Shown piece after piece: positions 34,035 to 43,203 of a stretch of 64,000 nucleotides of DNA. The translations under genes and the position numbers were made by a program. The first letter of the stretch is position 1; each line of letters begins with the position of its first letter. Origin of the DNA: Streptomyces tagetis (GTDB taxonomy: Bacteria; Actinomycetota; Actinomycetes; Streptomycetales; Streptomycetaceae). The stretch lies in the NCBI RefSeq assembly GCF_018069565.1, contig NZ_JAGPNL010000012.1:1-64000 (forward strand), written 5' to 3'. The notes below the pieces were generated by a model. The model saw only the letters and a program-made list of their open reading frames with translations, was not told the DNA's origin and searched no databases.

Positions 34035-34185
34035 CAAGGCACCTTTCTGGTGGTTGAGCGTACAGGGTGGGACCGTCGGCTGTCGGTGGTAGCCGACGGG
34101 AAAAACTGATCTGGCATGCGGGGGCGGTGCTGCTGCGTCGGTGTGCGGACCGGACGGGGCTGACGGAGCCACTGTCCTCATTTCG
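34035..34185 (+). pseudogene. IS1380-family transposase N-terminal remnant
   Basis: VERTGWDRRLSVVADGK followed, one frame over, by LIWHAGAVLLRRCADRTGLT resembles the start of IS1380 transposases (ADGKGLVSHAGA...LADRTGL). It is frameshifted and truncated and ends just before the immunity gene's stop codon. Confidence 0.5.
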
Positions 34186-34189
34186 TGCC

Positions 34190-34744
34190 TCAGAACGGAG
34201 AGCTGTCCTCCGCGCTCTCAAGCCTATTAACTATGGGATCCCGATCCAAGCGCTGGCCATTGAAGTACCCCTCAATCCAGTTGACACACCCAGGTCGGTC
34301 TCCGGTTCCAGTTTCACAGAATTCTTCCAATGCCTTGCGCACCCGAGAAAGTGGAAGGGCGCTATATGGATCATGGAAAAGCGGATAGCCTGGATCCGAG
34401 ATGAGCTGCGGATCAAAGTTGGGCGGCTGCGGATTGTCCGAGATCCATACGGAGTCGTAAATACCCCCTTTCCTAGGACTCTTCATCGTTACCCCCCAGA
34501 CAAGAGCCCCGAAGCCGGTCGACCTGTTGATCGCCACCTGGAGAAGGTTATCTGCGACCTGATTCTCGTCGGTATGAGGAGTTTTAGAGAGGGATAGCGA
34601 AACATTAAACCCCGTCACCGAAGAATTACTACTCACACTCGACCCGAGCCCACCATCATCAAAAATCAGGGAAATCAATCTAGACATTTCACCTGAATTA
34701 TCGGCGTGGCGCCATGCTCGATCAATAAAAACATTGAGAATCAC
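34190..34744 (-). CDS. Imm1-family immunity protein for the adjacent deaminase toxin
   Basis: A 184-residue protein. The start is the GTG at 34744 with AAGGAG seven bases upstream; the open frame extends to 34819, touching the toxin stop, but the strong Shine-Dalgarno fixes the start. Motifs of the Imm1 family are visible: VFIDRAWRHADNSGEMSRLI near the N-terminus, then FDPQLISDPGYPLFHDPYSA, LPLSRVRKALEEFCETGTGD and RPGCVNWIEGYFNGQRLDRD. Imm1 proteins are the known neighbours of SCP1.201-like deaminase toxins. It lies 75 bases downstream of the toxin gene on the same strand. The DNA is visibly AT-richer than the flanking core, a sign of recent acquisition. Confidence 0.85.
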   Translation of the reverse strand: MILNVFIDRAWRHADNSGEMSRLISLIFDDGGLGSSVSSNSSVTGFNVSLSLSKTPHTDENQVADNLLQVAINRSTGFGALVWGVTMKSPRKGGIYDSVWISDNPQPPNFDPQLISDPGYPLFHDPYSALPLSRVRKALEEFCETGTGDRPGCVNWIEGYFNGQRLDRDPIVNRLESAEDSSPF

Positions 34745-34819
34745 GGATAAACTCCTTGGAATTTCACGAAAGCTGCAGGGGAGCGCCTCGCCAAGCGCCC
34801 CCCTGAATGCTCGTAGCAC

Positions 34820-37800
34820 TTATCCCTGAGCTCGACCTCGCAGTCGAGTCATAGTCATGACGCCATCGTCGCCTCGGTAGTGAACTCGCAACTCATACCC
34901 AACAGGCAGGAGGAGCGAAACTGCAGTCTGACATGAGTACGGCCCCCCGCAGGGGCCACTGCGGTGATTAATCACCAGGTCCATCGACCTTCTACCTCGA
35001 GACACCATGTGCCAGGCGATTTTGGCTTCCACATGCGTGGCCGCATTAAAACCACCAGACCTAGGGTAGTCGGGTGCGACGTAGGAAAGATATGCGTCGA
35101 TCTGATCTGCAATCGCACCACCACCACTCCGCACCTGGTGACCTACAGGAGTCGCAGTGCCATCCTCGGCGATGTCGACGACCTGACCCACTGTCGGATC
35201 GCGATCGCCACGGACCGGAAGGCTGGACTCAACACTTCCGACACCGCAATTGTGAACGAGGACCGTTTCGCTCCCCGCCAGCACATAGTACGTGTGGAGG
35301 TCGCTGATGGTGAGGTTGTGGACTGCTGTTGTGGGGGTTGTCCAGCGGGCGATGGCGGTGATTTGGACGTGGGTGCCTGCGCTGGTCTGGAGCCATTGGC
35401 CGGGGCGGAGGTCTGTCGCGTCGATCCACTCGTCGAGTTCCGGGACCCAGAACGGGTGGCCGTCGGTCGCGGTGACCTCGGCCGTTTTCGGGCCGGCCGG
35501 GGCGTCGGTGGCGATGGTGACCTTGACCAGGTGCTTCAGGCCCTCGCCCTTGATCTCGGCGGTGACCGTCTCGACGCGCTTCTCGCCGCTCTCCGGGTCG
35601 GTGGCGACGACCTTGTCGCCCACCTCGACCTCTTCGATCGGCTTGGAGGTGCCGTCCGCCATCAGGACCCTGGTGCCGGGGACGAAGCTGTTGCACCCCG
35701 GGCCGTCCTCCACCTTCCCGGCGCCACCGCTTCCGCTGGAGCCGCCCTTGTTGCGGGAGGAACCCCCGGAATCGCCGCCCGGTTTGGCGGCTCCCGAACT
35801 CTTCCCGCCGCCTCCCGAACTCTTGCCGGAGGACGCGGAGGAGACCTTCGGCGCTGCCTTGGCCTGGGCCTGTTTCTGAACCGGGCTGCCGGTCTTCTTG
35901 GTCTTGGCGACCGCCTTGTCGGTGGTTCTCTTCGCCTGTTCGGCGGCCTTCTTCTTGGCGCGTTGCGCGGCTTCCTTCTTCGCCTTCTCGATCGCCGCCT
36001 TCTTCGCCTTCAGCGCCGCCGCCTCGGCCGCCTTCGCGGCCTTGAGGACGCCCTCCGCGGCCTTCTTCGCCGTACGGAAGGACTGGATGGCGCTGATCGT
36101 GCGCTTGACGGCCTTCAGCACCGACGGGATCTTGCCGAGCTTGGCCCACGGGATGGCGCCGACGATGAGGCTGCCGCAGGACCACATGTCGCCGCCGAAA
36201 CAGGCGAGCGCGTCGTTGATGCCGATGAAGTCCTTCAGCGTCGCCCAGGCGACGGAGAGGATCACCGAGGTCAGCGACTTGCCCATGGTGGCGTGTGCCT
36301 GGGCGACCTGGGCCGCGGACAGGCCCGCGCCCGCCAGGGCCGCCGCCTGTTCCGAGGCGGTCAGGGAGATGGCCAGCCCCGTCGGGTCGGACATCGTCAC
36401 CGGGTTGTTGTGCGCGTAGGCGTACCCGTTGGACTGGAGGCGGTCGTTGAGGTCCAGGACCGGGTCGGCGGAGAGGAAGCGCCCGACGACCGGGTCGTAC
36501 AGGCGGGCGCCCAGCGGCTGGTAGCCGGAGGCGTCGTCCCGGGTGGCGCCCAGGAAGCCGGTGTGGCTCTGGAAGTTGACGCCGGCGGTGTCGACGCCGC
36601 GCTGGTTGCCGAACGGGTCCTGCTTGCGGATGCGCACCGGCATCTCGCCGTTGAGCACCACTTCCGCGTAGGTGCTGCCCTGGTGGTCGCCGGCGAGCGC
36701 GACGAGGCTCTCGCTCGCCGTGCCGAAGGAGTGGCGCATGACCGCGCCGCCCGGGGCCGCGTAGGTGCGCTGGGTGTTGACCAGGGTGCCGCCGCGCTGG
36801 ACGGTGACCTCGGACTCGCCCAGGTGGAGCGTGGCCTGCTTGCCCTTGACGGTCAGCAGGCGTGAGCCGTCGGGGCCGTAGAGGTGACGGGTGTCGTTCT
36901 GGGGCGCCCACTGCTGCTCGGCCTTGGTGGCGTCGCAGGCGGCCAGCACGACCGGGGTCGAGTTCGCCGGGTCGGCGCCCTTGACCGCGTAACACAGGCC
37001 GGAGGAGAGGTGCTTCAGCTCGCCGGAGGTGCTCCGCTTCAGCTCCTGCCCGGCCGAGCCGTCGCACTTGCGGAGCTGGACCGCCGACCCGGCGGTGTTG
37101 CCGACCGGCTGGGCGCACCAGTTGTCGTAGATGGCGAGCGTGCCCCGGTCGGGGTCGTTCTGGCCGGGGCCGACGGTGAAGCGCCAGTTCTGGGCCGGGG
37201 AGGTGTTGCAGCCGTAGAGCTGGACCACGGTCCCGGCGGTCGTCGTGCCGCCCTTCAGGTCGAGGCACTTGTCCGCGAGGCCGACGTACGGGGTCCGGCC
37301 GCCGGTGCCCTGGCCCTTGATCCGGTCGACCTGGCCGTCGTAGGTCCAGGTCAGTTCCTGTTTGTCGCCGTTGTCGGCGGAGGTGACGGACCTGGTCTCG
37401 CCGGTGGGTTCGTACAGGCGCCGCGCCTCGGCGGTGATCTGGGCGCCCTGGAGGGTGGTGTAGGCCCTGGTGACCTTGGTCAGCGTGTGCGGCTGGGTGC
37501 CGTCGGCCTTGCCGTAGGCGTAGGCGGTGGTGGCGTCCTTGGCGGTGTCGCCGGTGAGGTCCTTCTCGGTGAGCTTGGTGCGGTTGCCGACGAGGTCGTA
37601 CTCGTACTCCTGCCAGTAGCCGGAGTTGTCCTTGCCGGCGGAGACCCGCGGGGTGCCGTCGCTGCCCTTGGGGGCGGTGCAGGCGGTCTGGTCCTTGGCT
37701 GTCCAGGCCGTCTTGAGCTGGCCGAGGGGGTCGTACGCGAAGCACTGCCGTTCCTCGATGCCGGTCGAGTGCTCCCGGATCGAGGTGACGTTGCCCGCGG

Positions 37801-40800
37801 GGTCGTAGGCGTAGGAGCGGCGGGAGACGAGGTGGCCGCCGACCAGGGTCTTGTCCCCGGTCTGCTCGCGGTGGACGGAGTGTTCCCTCAGCTCGCCGCT
37901 GGACTCGTCGAACGAGTTCTGCGTCCACACCCGGTACGGCTGCGCGCCGAGTGTCGAGCGCAGCACCTGGCCGTAGGAGTCGTAGACGGTCTCGGCGCCG
38001 TACCAGTCCTTGCCGGAGACGGAGAGGGGGTTGCCGTCCTTGTTGTAGCGGACGACGAGTTTCTCGGCGGCGAAGCGGCCGATCGCCGGCAGCGACGCCT
38101 CCTTCAGCTTGCCGGTGTCGTCGTAGGTGTAGCCGTAGGTGTACGAGGACTGAAGGCCCCAGGTGCCGGTGATGCTCTGCGGCAGCGTCAGCGTGGTGGA
38201 GGTGGGCTGGTAGTCCTTGGTGTAGCCGTCGATCCTCTGGGTGTACGGCTCGCCGTCGGTGTGGCGGGTGGCGCGGGCCGGCATGCCCTTGCCGCCGGGG
38301 GCCGAGTCGTAGGTGAGGTCGGACAGCAGGGTGCCGGTGGGGCCGTCGAGGCGCTGCTGGGTGGGGCGGGAGAGGGCGTCGTAGCCGTTCCAGACCGTGA
38401 TGCCGCGGGCGTTGGTGGTGGTCAGCGGCCGGTCGAGGTGGTCGTAGGTGACGCGGGTGGTACCGGTGTCCGGGTCGGTGGCGGAGGTCTGCCGGCCGCG
38501 GTGGTCGTAGGCCCAGCTCCACGGGTGGGCGGTGTCGGCGGAGCCGGTCGCCTTCACCAACTGGCCGTGCCGGTCGTACGTGTAGCGCAGGGAGGTGAAG
38601 CCGCCGGGCGCGGCCGGGTCGAAGGTGTCGACGCGGCTGGTGCGGCCGAGGGCGTCGGTGTAGACGCGGTAGGAGGAGGCGCCGGAGGGGTTGAGGACCG
38701 TGGACCAGTCCTGGCCGTACTCGTAGCGGGTGGCGCGCTCGGGGACGGGCTGGGAGGTGGTCTCGCGGGTCAGCGGGTCCTCGACCTTGAGGACGGGTGT
38801 CTCCTGCACCACGCGGCCCATGCCGTCGTAGGCGTAGCGGGTGATGTTGGGGACGGCGGTGTCGGCGAGCGGGGCGAAGAGTTCGCCGGGCGTGGCCTCG
38901 TGGGTGAGGTAGGCGTTGTTGGTCTGCCAGACCTCGCCGGAGCTGTTGTAGAGGGTGTCGGTGATCAGGTGGCCGCCGCCGTCGGCTTCCTCCTGGGTCT
39001 GGCGTTCGCGGCCGAGGCCGTCGTAGAGGGTGACGGTGGTCTCGACGCGGTCCTGGTGGCCGCGGGTGAGGGTGGTGACGTGGGGCGGCTTGCGGTCCGG
39101 GTTGTCCGGGTCGTAGGCCGGGATGGTGTAGACGGCGCGGAAGTCCGGGACGGTGCCGCTCGCCGGGGTGCGGCCGGGGGCCCACGCCTCGACGAGGCGG
39201 CCCAGCGGGTCGTACGCCGCCACGCTGACGTGGCCGTTGGCGTCCGTCGCCTTCAGGGTGGTGGAGCGGCCGGGGTCGAGTTCCTGCTTCTGGGTGTGGC
39301 CGAGGGTGTTGGTCTCGGTGATCTCGAAGACCTGGCCGGTGGCGGGGGTGTAGGCGAGGGTGCCGGACCTGCCGTCCGGGTCGGTCTGCCTGACCACGCG
39401 GCCGATGGCGTCGAAGGCGCTGGTGCCGTCGGTCTGGAAGCCGGTGCCGGCGCCGTCGAGGGACCAGGTCTGAGTGGCCAGGCCGCGGGTGCCGTCGCCG
39501 AGGGCGGTGCCGTACCCCGTGCCGTCGTAGGCGGTGCGGGTGGCGCCGCTGAGCGTGCTCAGGTCGGCGAAGTCGGCGTCGGCGCAGGTGGTGGGCGAGA
39601 CGAGGACCTGCTTGGTGAGGCCGATGAGGTGTTTGCCGGTGTGGTGGAGGTATTCCAGCCGGGTGCAGGACTCGTCGCCGCCGCGGCCGGTGTCGCCGAG
39701 CGACTCGACGAGGGTGGGCAGGCCGTGGACCGGGTCGTAGGTGGTGTGGGTCCTGACGGCCCGTTCGGTGCGGTCGTCGTCGCCGGTGCCGGAGGACTTG
39801 GTGTGGGCGCTCTCGCCGGGTTCGGTGACGCGCCATGCGCGCAGCGGGCTCAGGCCGTCGTCGCGGTCGCGGCGGGCCAGTTCGGTGGCGGCGGGGACGG
39901 TGACGCTGCGGGAGAGCCAGTCGGTGTCGGCGTCGGAGGCTTCGGTGTAGGTGAGTTCCTCGGCGACGCGGCCGGCGAACGCCTCGTGGTCCTTGGCGAT
40001 CTCGGCGCCGGTGATGTCCTTGACCGGGACGGTGTCGCCCATGCCGCGGAAGTAGCGGGTGACGGCCTTGGACTTCTTGCTGCCGATGGCCTCGTCGTTC
40101 GCCCCGGTGATCACCGTGGTCTGTTCGAAGCCGGCGAACTGCGAGTAGGTGCGGGTGGCCTTCTTGGTGAACTCGGCCTCGGCGAGCCGCCAGCCGGCGT
40201 TCTGGTAGGCGTAGGCGGTGCGGGTGCTGAACGCGCCGTCGACGTTGGGGAGTTCCTCGATGGACTCGACGACGTACTTGTGGAACCAGTCGATGTCCTC
40301 GACCTCGGGGTCGGGGTGCCAGAAGGACGGGTAGCACAGGCGCGTGTTGGACCTGAGGGCGGCGGTGTTCGTCTTGCCGGGCAGTCCGGTGCCGGTGGCG
40401 CAGTCGCCGGCGGGCGGCCGGTAGGTGACGACGGTCTCGCCGCCGTACTCGTTGATGACGCGGGCCATGCGCAGCCGGGAGAAGCCGGGGCGGGCGTCGT
40501 CGGGCCGCGTGACCCGGTTGGGCATGTCCTCGGCGTTGGACTCGAAGCGCACCGCGTTGAGGGTGACGGTGCCGCCGTCGGCGCCCGGCCGGGCGTGGCC
40601 GGTGCGCTGGACCGACTCCAGCCACAGGGCGGTGTTGGGGCCGGTCCGCAGGACGGGGAAGCTCTGCTTGAGCCGGTAGGTGTCCACGGTGTGCCGGGCG
40701 GTGGTGCCGGTGGTGCGCTGGGCCGAGGTGGTGATCTCGGTCAGGCGCTTGCGGGACCAGAAGGTGGGTCCGGCGTTCCAGCACTTCTTGCCGGCCTCGC

Positions 40801-42811
40801 AGCGCAGGTCGGCCGGGGTGTCGTACCAGATGCGGTACTTGCCCGGGTCCTTGTCGGTGAAGTTCGCCTCGGAGCAGGTGAGCGAGGACTCCGCGAGGCA
40901 GCGTTCGGCGACGGTGAAGGAGACGCGGGCGGGGGCGGTGTCGGTGAAGAGGGTGCCGGCGCGCTGGCCGTAGTCGATGTGGCTCAGGTAGCCGCCGCGG
41001 TCGTAGACGACGGGCGCCTTGAAGTTGAAGTTGCGGGCGTAGTGGTTCTGTTCCCGCTTCCACCACAGGGACATGGCGTTGCCGTGGACGTCCTCGACGT
41101 AGTCGAGGTTCCAGCGCCATGCCTGGGTGCACCAGGAGCCGGCCCAGTCGCCGGCCTTGTGGCAGTCCTCGCCGGAGTGGTTGCCGTAGACGGGGACGGT
41201 GAGGACGGAGTCGGTGACGGGCTGTCCGGCGGTCCAGCCGGGGAGCCGGTGCCGGCCGAAGTGGTAGCGGGTGCCGTCGCGGGTGGTGACGACCCAGTAC
41301 TCGCCGTCCTTCGCGCCGTTGGCGGTGGCGGAGTTCTGGACGCGTTCGACGCGGGAGCCGTCGCCGTTGGCGGTGAACCACTTCTTCTGGTCCTTGTCCC
41401 AGACCAGTTCGGTGGTGCTGCCGCCGAGGGAGAGGGTGGCGTTGTCGGAGCCCCAGCACAGGTCGGCCGTGCGGTGGGTGGCGTTGTTGGCGCCCGGCTT
41501 CTTGGAGTCCTCGCGGCAGTTGGCGTAGGTGCGGGTGATGGAGCCGGGCTGGTAGTCCCAGCCGTCGCCGATCCAGGACGCCTGGTTGTTGGTGGCGGAG
41601 GTGCGGCCGTCGACCGACTGGGAGGAGTAGCCGAGGGAGACCGTGGGCATCAGGCCGCCGGCGGTCTCGGGGACCTGGACCTGGTAGGCGTAGGTGAAGG
41701 CGCCCGAGGAGGCGCCGGCCGACCAGGAGCCGGAGGAGAGCAGCGGGGTGGCGGTGAAGTCGCCCGCGGCGGAGGCGCCGGTGTCCATGGCGCCGACGAC
41801 CTGGGGGCCGGAGGCGTCGACGGCCTGGAGGGCGGCGGTACGGACGGAGGCGCCGCCGGTACCGGGGGAAGTACGGGCGGAGGCACCGTCCGTGCGGGAG
41901 GCGGTACGGACGGAGGCAGTACGGGCGGAGGCACCCTCCGTGCCGGAGGCGGTCCGGGGGGCCGGGTCGCCGCCGAGCAGGCCGGCGACGGGGACGGTGC
42001 CGGACAAGACCCGGTGGGTGGAGGTGCCGCCGGGGGCCTTCGCCTCGGTGGGCGCGTCCTTGGCGGGCACCAGTTCCACGGTGCTGGGCAGGCGGCGGGC
42101 GCCCTCGCCGTCCGGCGTGCCCGACATGGTCTGGGTGCCGCCCTCGGCGGCGCAGTCGCCGCTGTCGGGTGAGGTCAGCACGCACTCGGGCAGCAGCACC
42201 AGGCCGAAGCGGTCGGCGGCCTGGGGACCGTAGAGGTCGGCGAAGGAGGTGGTGTCGACGGCGAGCGCGACCTGGGCGTCCGGGTCGGCGCCGGCGGGCG
42301 GGGTGACCTGCATGATCAGCCCGGCGACCCCGGCGTCCTGGGAGGCGGCCGGCGCGGCGAGGTCGACCTTCCACTCGCCGGCGATCGCGGCCGGGTCGGT
42401 GCCGTCGGGCACGCCGAGCGCGACGGGCAGCCCGTTGGAGACCGGGACGGTGGTGCCGGGGGCGGTGGCGGAGGTGAGCGTCGCGGTGCCGCTGTTCTCG
42501 GTCCAGGGGGTGACGGCCTCGGGCGCGTAGGGGTCGACGGGGACCTCGGGCGCGGTCGTCAGGTTCTTCTCGGCCTCTTCGTCGCCCTCGACGGAGGTGC
42601 TCTCCGGGAGGTCGGGAAGGTCGACCTCCTGCTCGCGGCTCATGCCGGGGCCGGGTATCGCCCACGCCTCCGCGCCGAGGGTGGTCACCGTCAGCGTCGA
42701 GGACAGCAGGAGGACGGTCGCCATGCGACCCCGCCGGCGGCGCCGTCGTTGAGACTCCGTCAGGGCGAGGCGACTGCGCCCCAGCCAGGACAGCGGACCT
42801 TGAGCACGCAT
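34820..42811 (-). CDS. RHS polymorphic toxin with ricin-B lectin, HINT domain and C-terminal SCP1.201/DddA-like deaminase
   Basis: A 2,663-residue secreted giant. The ATG at 42811 (GGGAG upstream) opens a long Arg-rich signal sequence (RRRRRRGRMATVLLLSSTLT). From about residue 350 come the SpvB-like start (PTVSLGYSSQSVDGRTSATN) and many YD/RHS repeats. A ricin-B lectin follows (about 1840-1970), then the RHS core (RLYDPVVGRFLSADP, about 2100), a Lys/Ala linker, and a HINT autoprotease from Cys2373 (CNSFVPGTRVLM) to VLVHNC ending at Cys2522. The final 141 residues carry His2593-Val-Glu2595 and Pro2620-Cys2621-GGPYS-Cys2627, the zinc and catalytic motifs of SCP1.201/DddA cytosine deaminases. 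The HINT domain likely releases this toxin, which would mutate DNA in target cells. Imm1 follows. Confidence 0.92.
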   Translation of the reverse strand: MRAQGPLSWLGRSRLALTESQRRRRRRGRMATVLLLSSTLTVTTLGAEAWAIPGPGMSREQEVDLPDLPESTSVEGDEEAEKNLTTAPEVPVDPYAPEAVTPWTENSGTATLTSATAPGTTVPVSNGLPVALGVPDGTDPAAIAGEWKVDLAAPAASQDAGVAGLIMQVTPPAGADPDAQVALAVDTTSFADLYGPQAADRFGLVLLPECVLTSPDSGDCAAEGGTQTMSGTPDGEGARRLPSTVELVPAKDAPTEAKAPGGTSTHRVLSGTVPVAGLLGGDPAPRTASGTEGASARTASVRTASRTDGASARTSPGTGGASVRTAALQAVDASGPQVVGAMDTGASAAGDFTATPLLSSGSWSAGASSGAFTYAYQVQVPETAGGLMPTVSLGYSSQSVDGRTSATNNQASWIGDGWDYQPGSITRTYANCREDSKKPGANNATHRTADLCWGSDNATLSLGGSTTELVWDKDQKKWFTANGDGSRVERVQNSATANGAKDGEYWVVTTRDGTRYHFGRHRLPGWTAGQPVTDSVLTVPVYGNHSGEDCHKAGDWAGSWCTQAWRWNLDYVEDVHGNAMSLWWKREQNHYARNFNFKAPVVYDRGGYLSHIDYGQRAGTLFTDTAPARVSFTVAERCLAESSLTCSEANFTDKDPGKYRIWYDTPADLRCEAGKKCWNAGPTFWSRKRLTEITTSAQRTTGTTARHTVDTYRLKQSFPVLRTGPNTALWLESVQRTGHARPGADGGTVTLNAVRFESNAEDMPNRVTRPDDARPGFSRLRMARVINEYGGETVVTYRPPAGDCATGTGLPGKTNTAALRSNTRLCYPSFWHPDPEVEDIDWFHKYVVESIEELPNVDGAFSTRTAYAYQNAGWRLAEAEFTKKATRTYSQFAGFEQTTVITGANDEAIGSKKSKAVTRYFRGMGDTVPVKDITGAEIAKDHEAFAGRVAEELTYTEASDADTDWLSRSVTVPAATELARRDRDDGLSPLRAWRVTEPGESAHTKSSGTGDDDRTERAVRTHTTYDPVHGLPTLVESLGDTGRGGDESCTRLEYLHHTGKHLIGLTKQVLVSPTTCADADFADLSTLSGATRTAYDGTGYGTALGDGTRGLATQTWSLDGAGTGFQTDGTSAFDAIGRVVRQTDPDGRSGTLAYTPATGQVFEITETNTLGHTQKQELDPGRSTTLKATDANGHVSVAAYDPLGRLVEAWAPGRTPASGTVPDFRAVYTIPAYDPDNPDRKPPHVTTLTRGHQDRVETTVTLYDGLGRERQTQEEADGGGHLITDTLYNSSGEVWQTNNAYLTHEATPGELFAPLADTAVPNITRYAYDGMGRVVQETPVLKVEDPLTRETTSQPVPERATRYEYGQDWSTVLNPSGASSYRVYTDALGRTSRVDTFDPAAPGGFTSLRYTYDRHGQLVKATGSADTAHPWSWAYDHRGRQTSATDPDTGTTRVTYDHLDRPLTTTNARGITVWNGYDALSRPTQQRLDGPTGTLLSDLTYDSAPGGKGMPARATRHTDGEPYTQRIDGYTKDYQPTSTTLTLPQSITGTWGLQSSYTYGYTYDDTGKLKEASLPAIGRFAAEKLVVRYNKDGNPLSVSGKDWYGAETVYDSYGQVLRSTLGAQPYRVWTQNSFDESSGELREHSVHREQTGDKTLVGGHLVSRRSYAYDPAGNVTSIREHSTGIEERQCFAYDPLGQLKTAWTAKDQTACTAPKGSDGTPRVSAGKDNSGYWQEYEYDLVGNRTKLTEKDLTGDTAKDATTAYAYGKADGTQPHTLTKVTRAYTTLQGAQITAEARRLYEPTGETRSVTSADNGDKQELTWTYDGQVDRIKGQGTGGRTPYVGLADKCLDLKGGTTTAGTVVQLYGCNTSPAQNWRFTVGPGQNDPDRGTLAIYDNWCAQPVGNTAGSAVQLRKCDGSAGQELKRSTSGELKHLSSGLCYAVKGADPANSTPVVLAACDATKAEQQWAPQNDTRHLYGPDGSRLLTVKGKQATLHLGESEVTVQRGGTLVNTQRTYAAPGGAVMRHSFGTASESLVALAGDHQGSTYAEVVLNGEMPVRIRKQDPFGNQRGVDTAGVNFQSHTGFLGATRDDASGYQPLGARLYDPVVGRFLSADPVLDLNDRLQSNGYAYAHNNPVTMSDPTGLAISLTASEQAAALAGAGLSAAQVAQAHATMGKSLTSVILSVAWATLKDFIGINDALACFGGDMWSCGSLIVGAIPWAKLGKIPSVLKAVKRTISAIQSFRTAKKAAEGVLKAAKAAEAAALKAKKAAIEKAKKEAAQRAKKKAAEQAKRTTDKAVAKTKKTGSPVQKQAQAKAAPKVSSASSGKSSGGGGKSSGAAKPGGDSGGSSRNKGGSSGSGGAGKVEDGPGCNSFVPGTRVLMADGTSKPIEEVEVGDKVVATDPESGEKRVETVTAEIKGEGLKHLVKVTIATDAPAGPKTAEVTATDGHPFWVPELDEWIDATDLRPGQWLQTSAGTHVQITAIARWTTPTTAVHNLTISDLHTYYVLAGSETVLVHNCGVGSVESSLPVRGDRDPTVGQVVDIAEDGTATPVGHQVRSGGGAIADQIDAYLSYVAPDYPRSGGFNAATHVEAKIAWHMVSRGRRSMDLVINHRSGPCGGPYSCQTAVSLLLPVGYELRVHYRGDDGVMTMTRLRGRAQG

Positions 42812-43203
42812 GCGCGTCGACTCCCACCCAGGCGGTACGTAACGCGCTGACTCTCTGTCATGAGCGCCACACGCCACAAGATCGCCGAGGTGGGGCCGGA
42901 AAAGGTTGTAGTGAGTTGCCTCACGCCGCAAACAGGGGCACCGCGCACCCTCGGGACCAACGCGGATTCCGGTGAAAGCGCGCCCTTATGCGCGTAGTTC
43001 AGGTGACCAAATGCCACAGGACCGGCACCGGCGACCGAGAGTCGACACGTGCCGCACGCATAGTCACAACTTCATAAATTCTCCACCCATGGACCGGGCC
43101 GTGAAGAACGTGTGATCGTGTGCGCGCCCATGCCCCGCGGCCTGCCGTCGGGGCCGTTCGTGCTGCCCCATCCGCCCGGTCCGCAGGGGAGTAGACCGCC
43201 GCC

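Noticed and set aside
34820..34960. Immunity gene start at GTG 34819 directly after the toxin stop
   Set aside because: The stronger AAGGAG-spaced GTG at 34744 fits the family start; the longer form adds 25 residues without family support.
36884..42172. 1,762-codon plus-strand frame opposite the RHS gene
   Set aside because: It is the antisense shadow of a high-GC gene; the minus strand has clear RHS motifs.
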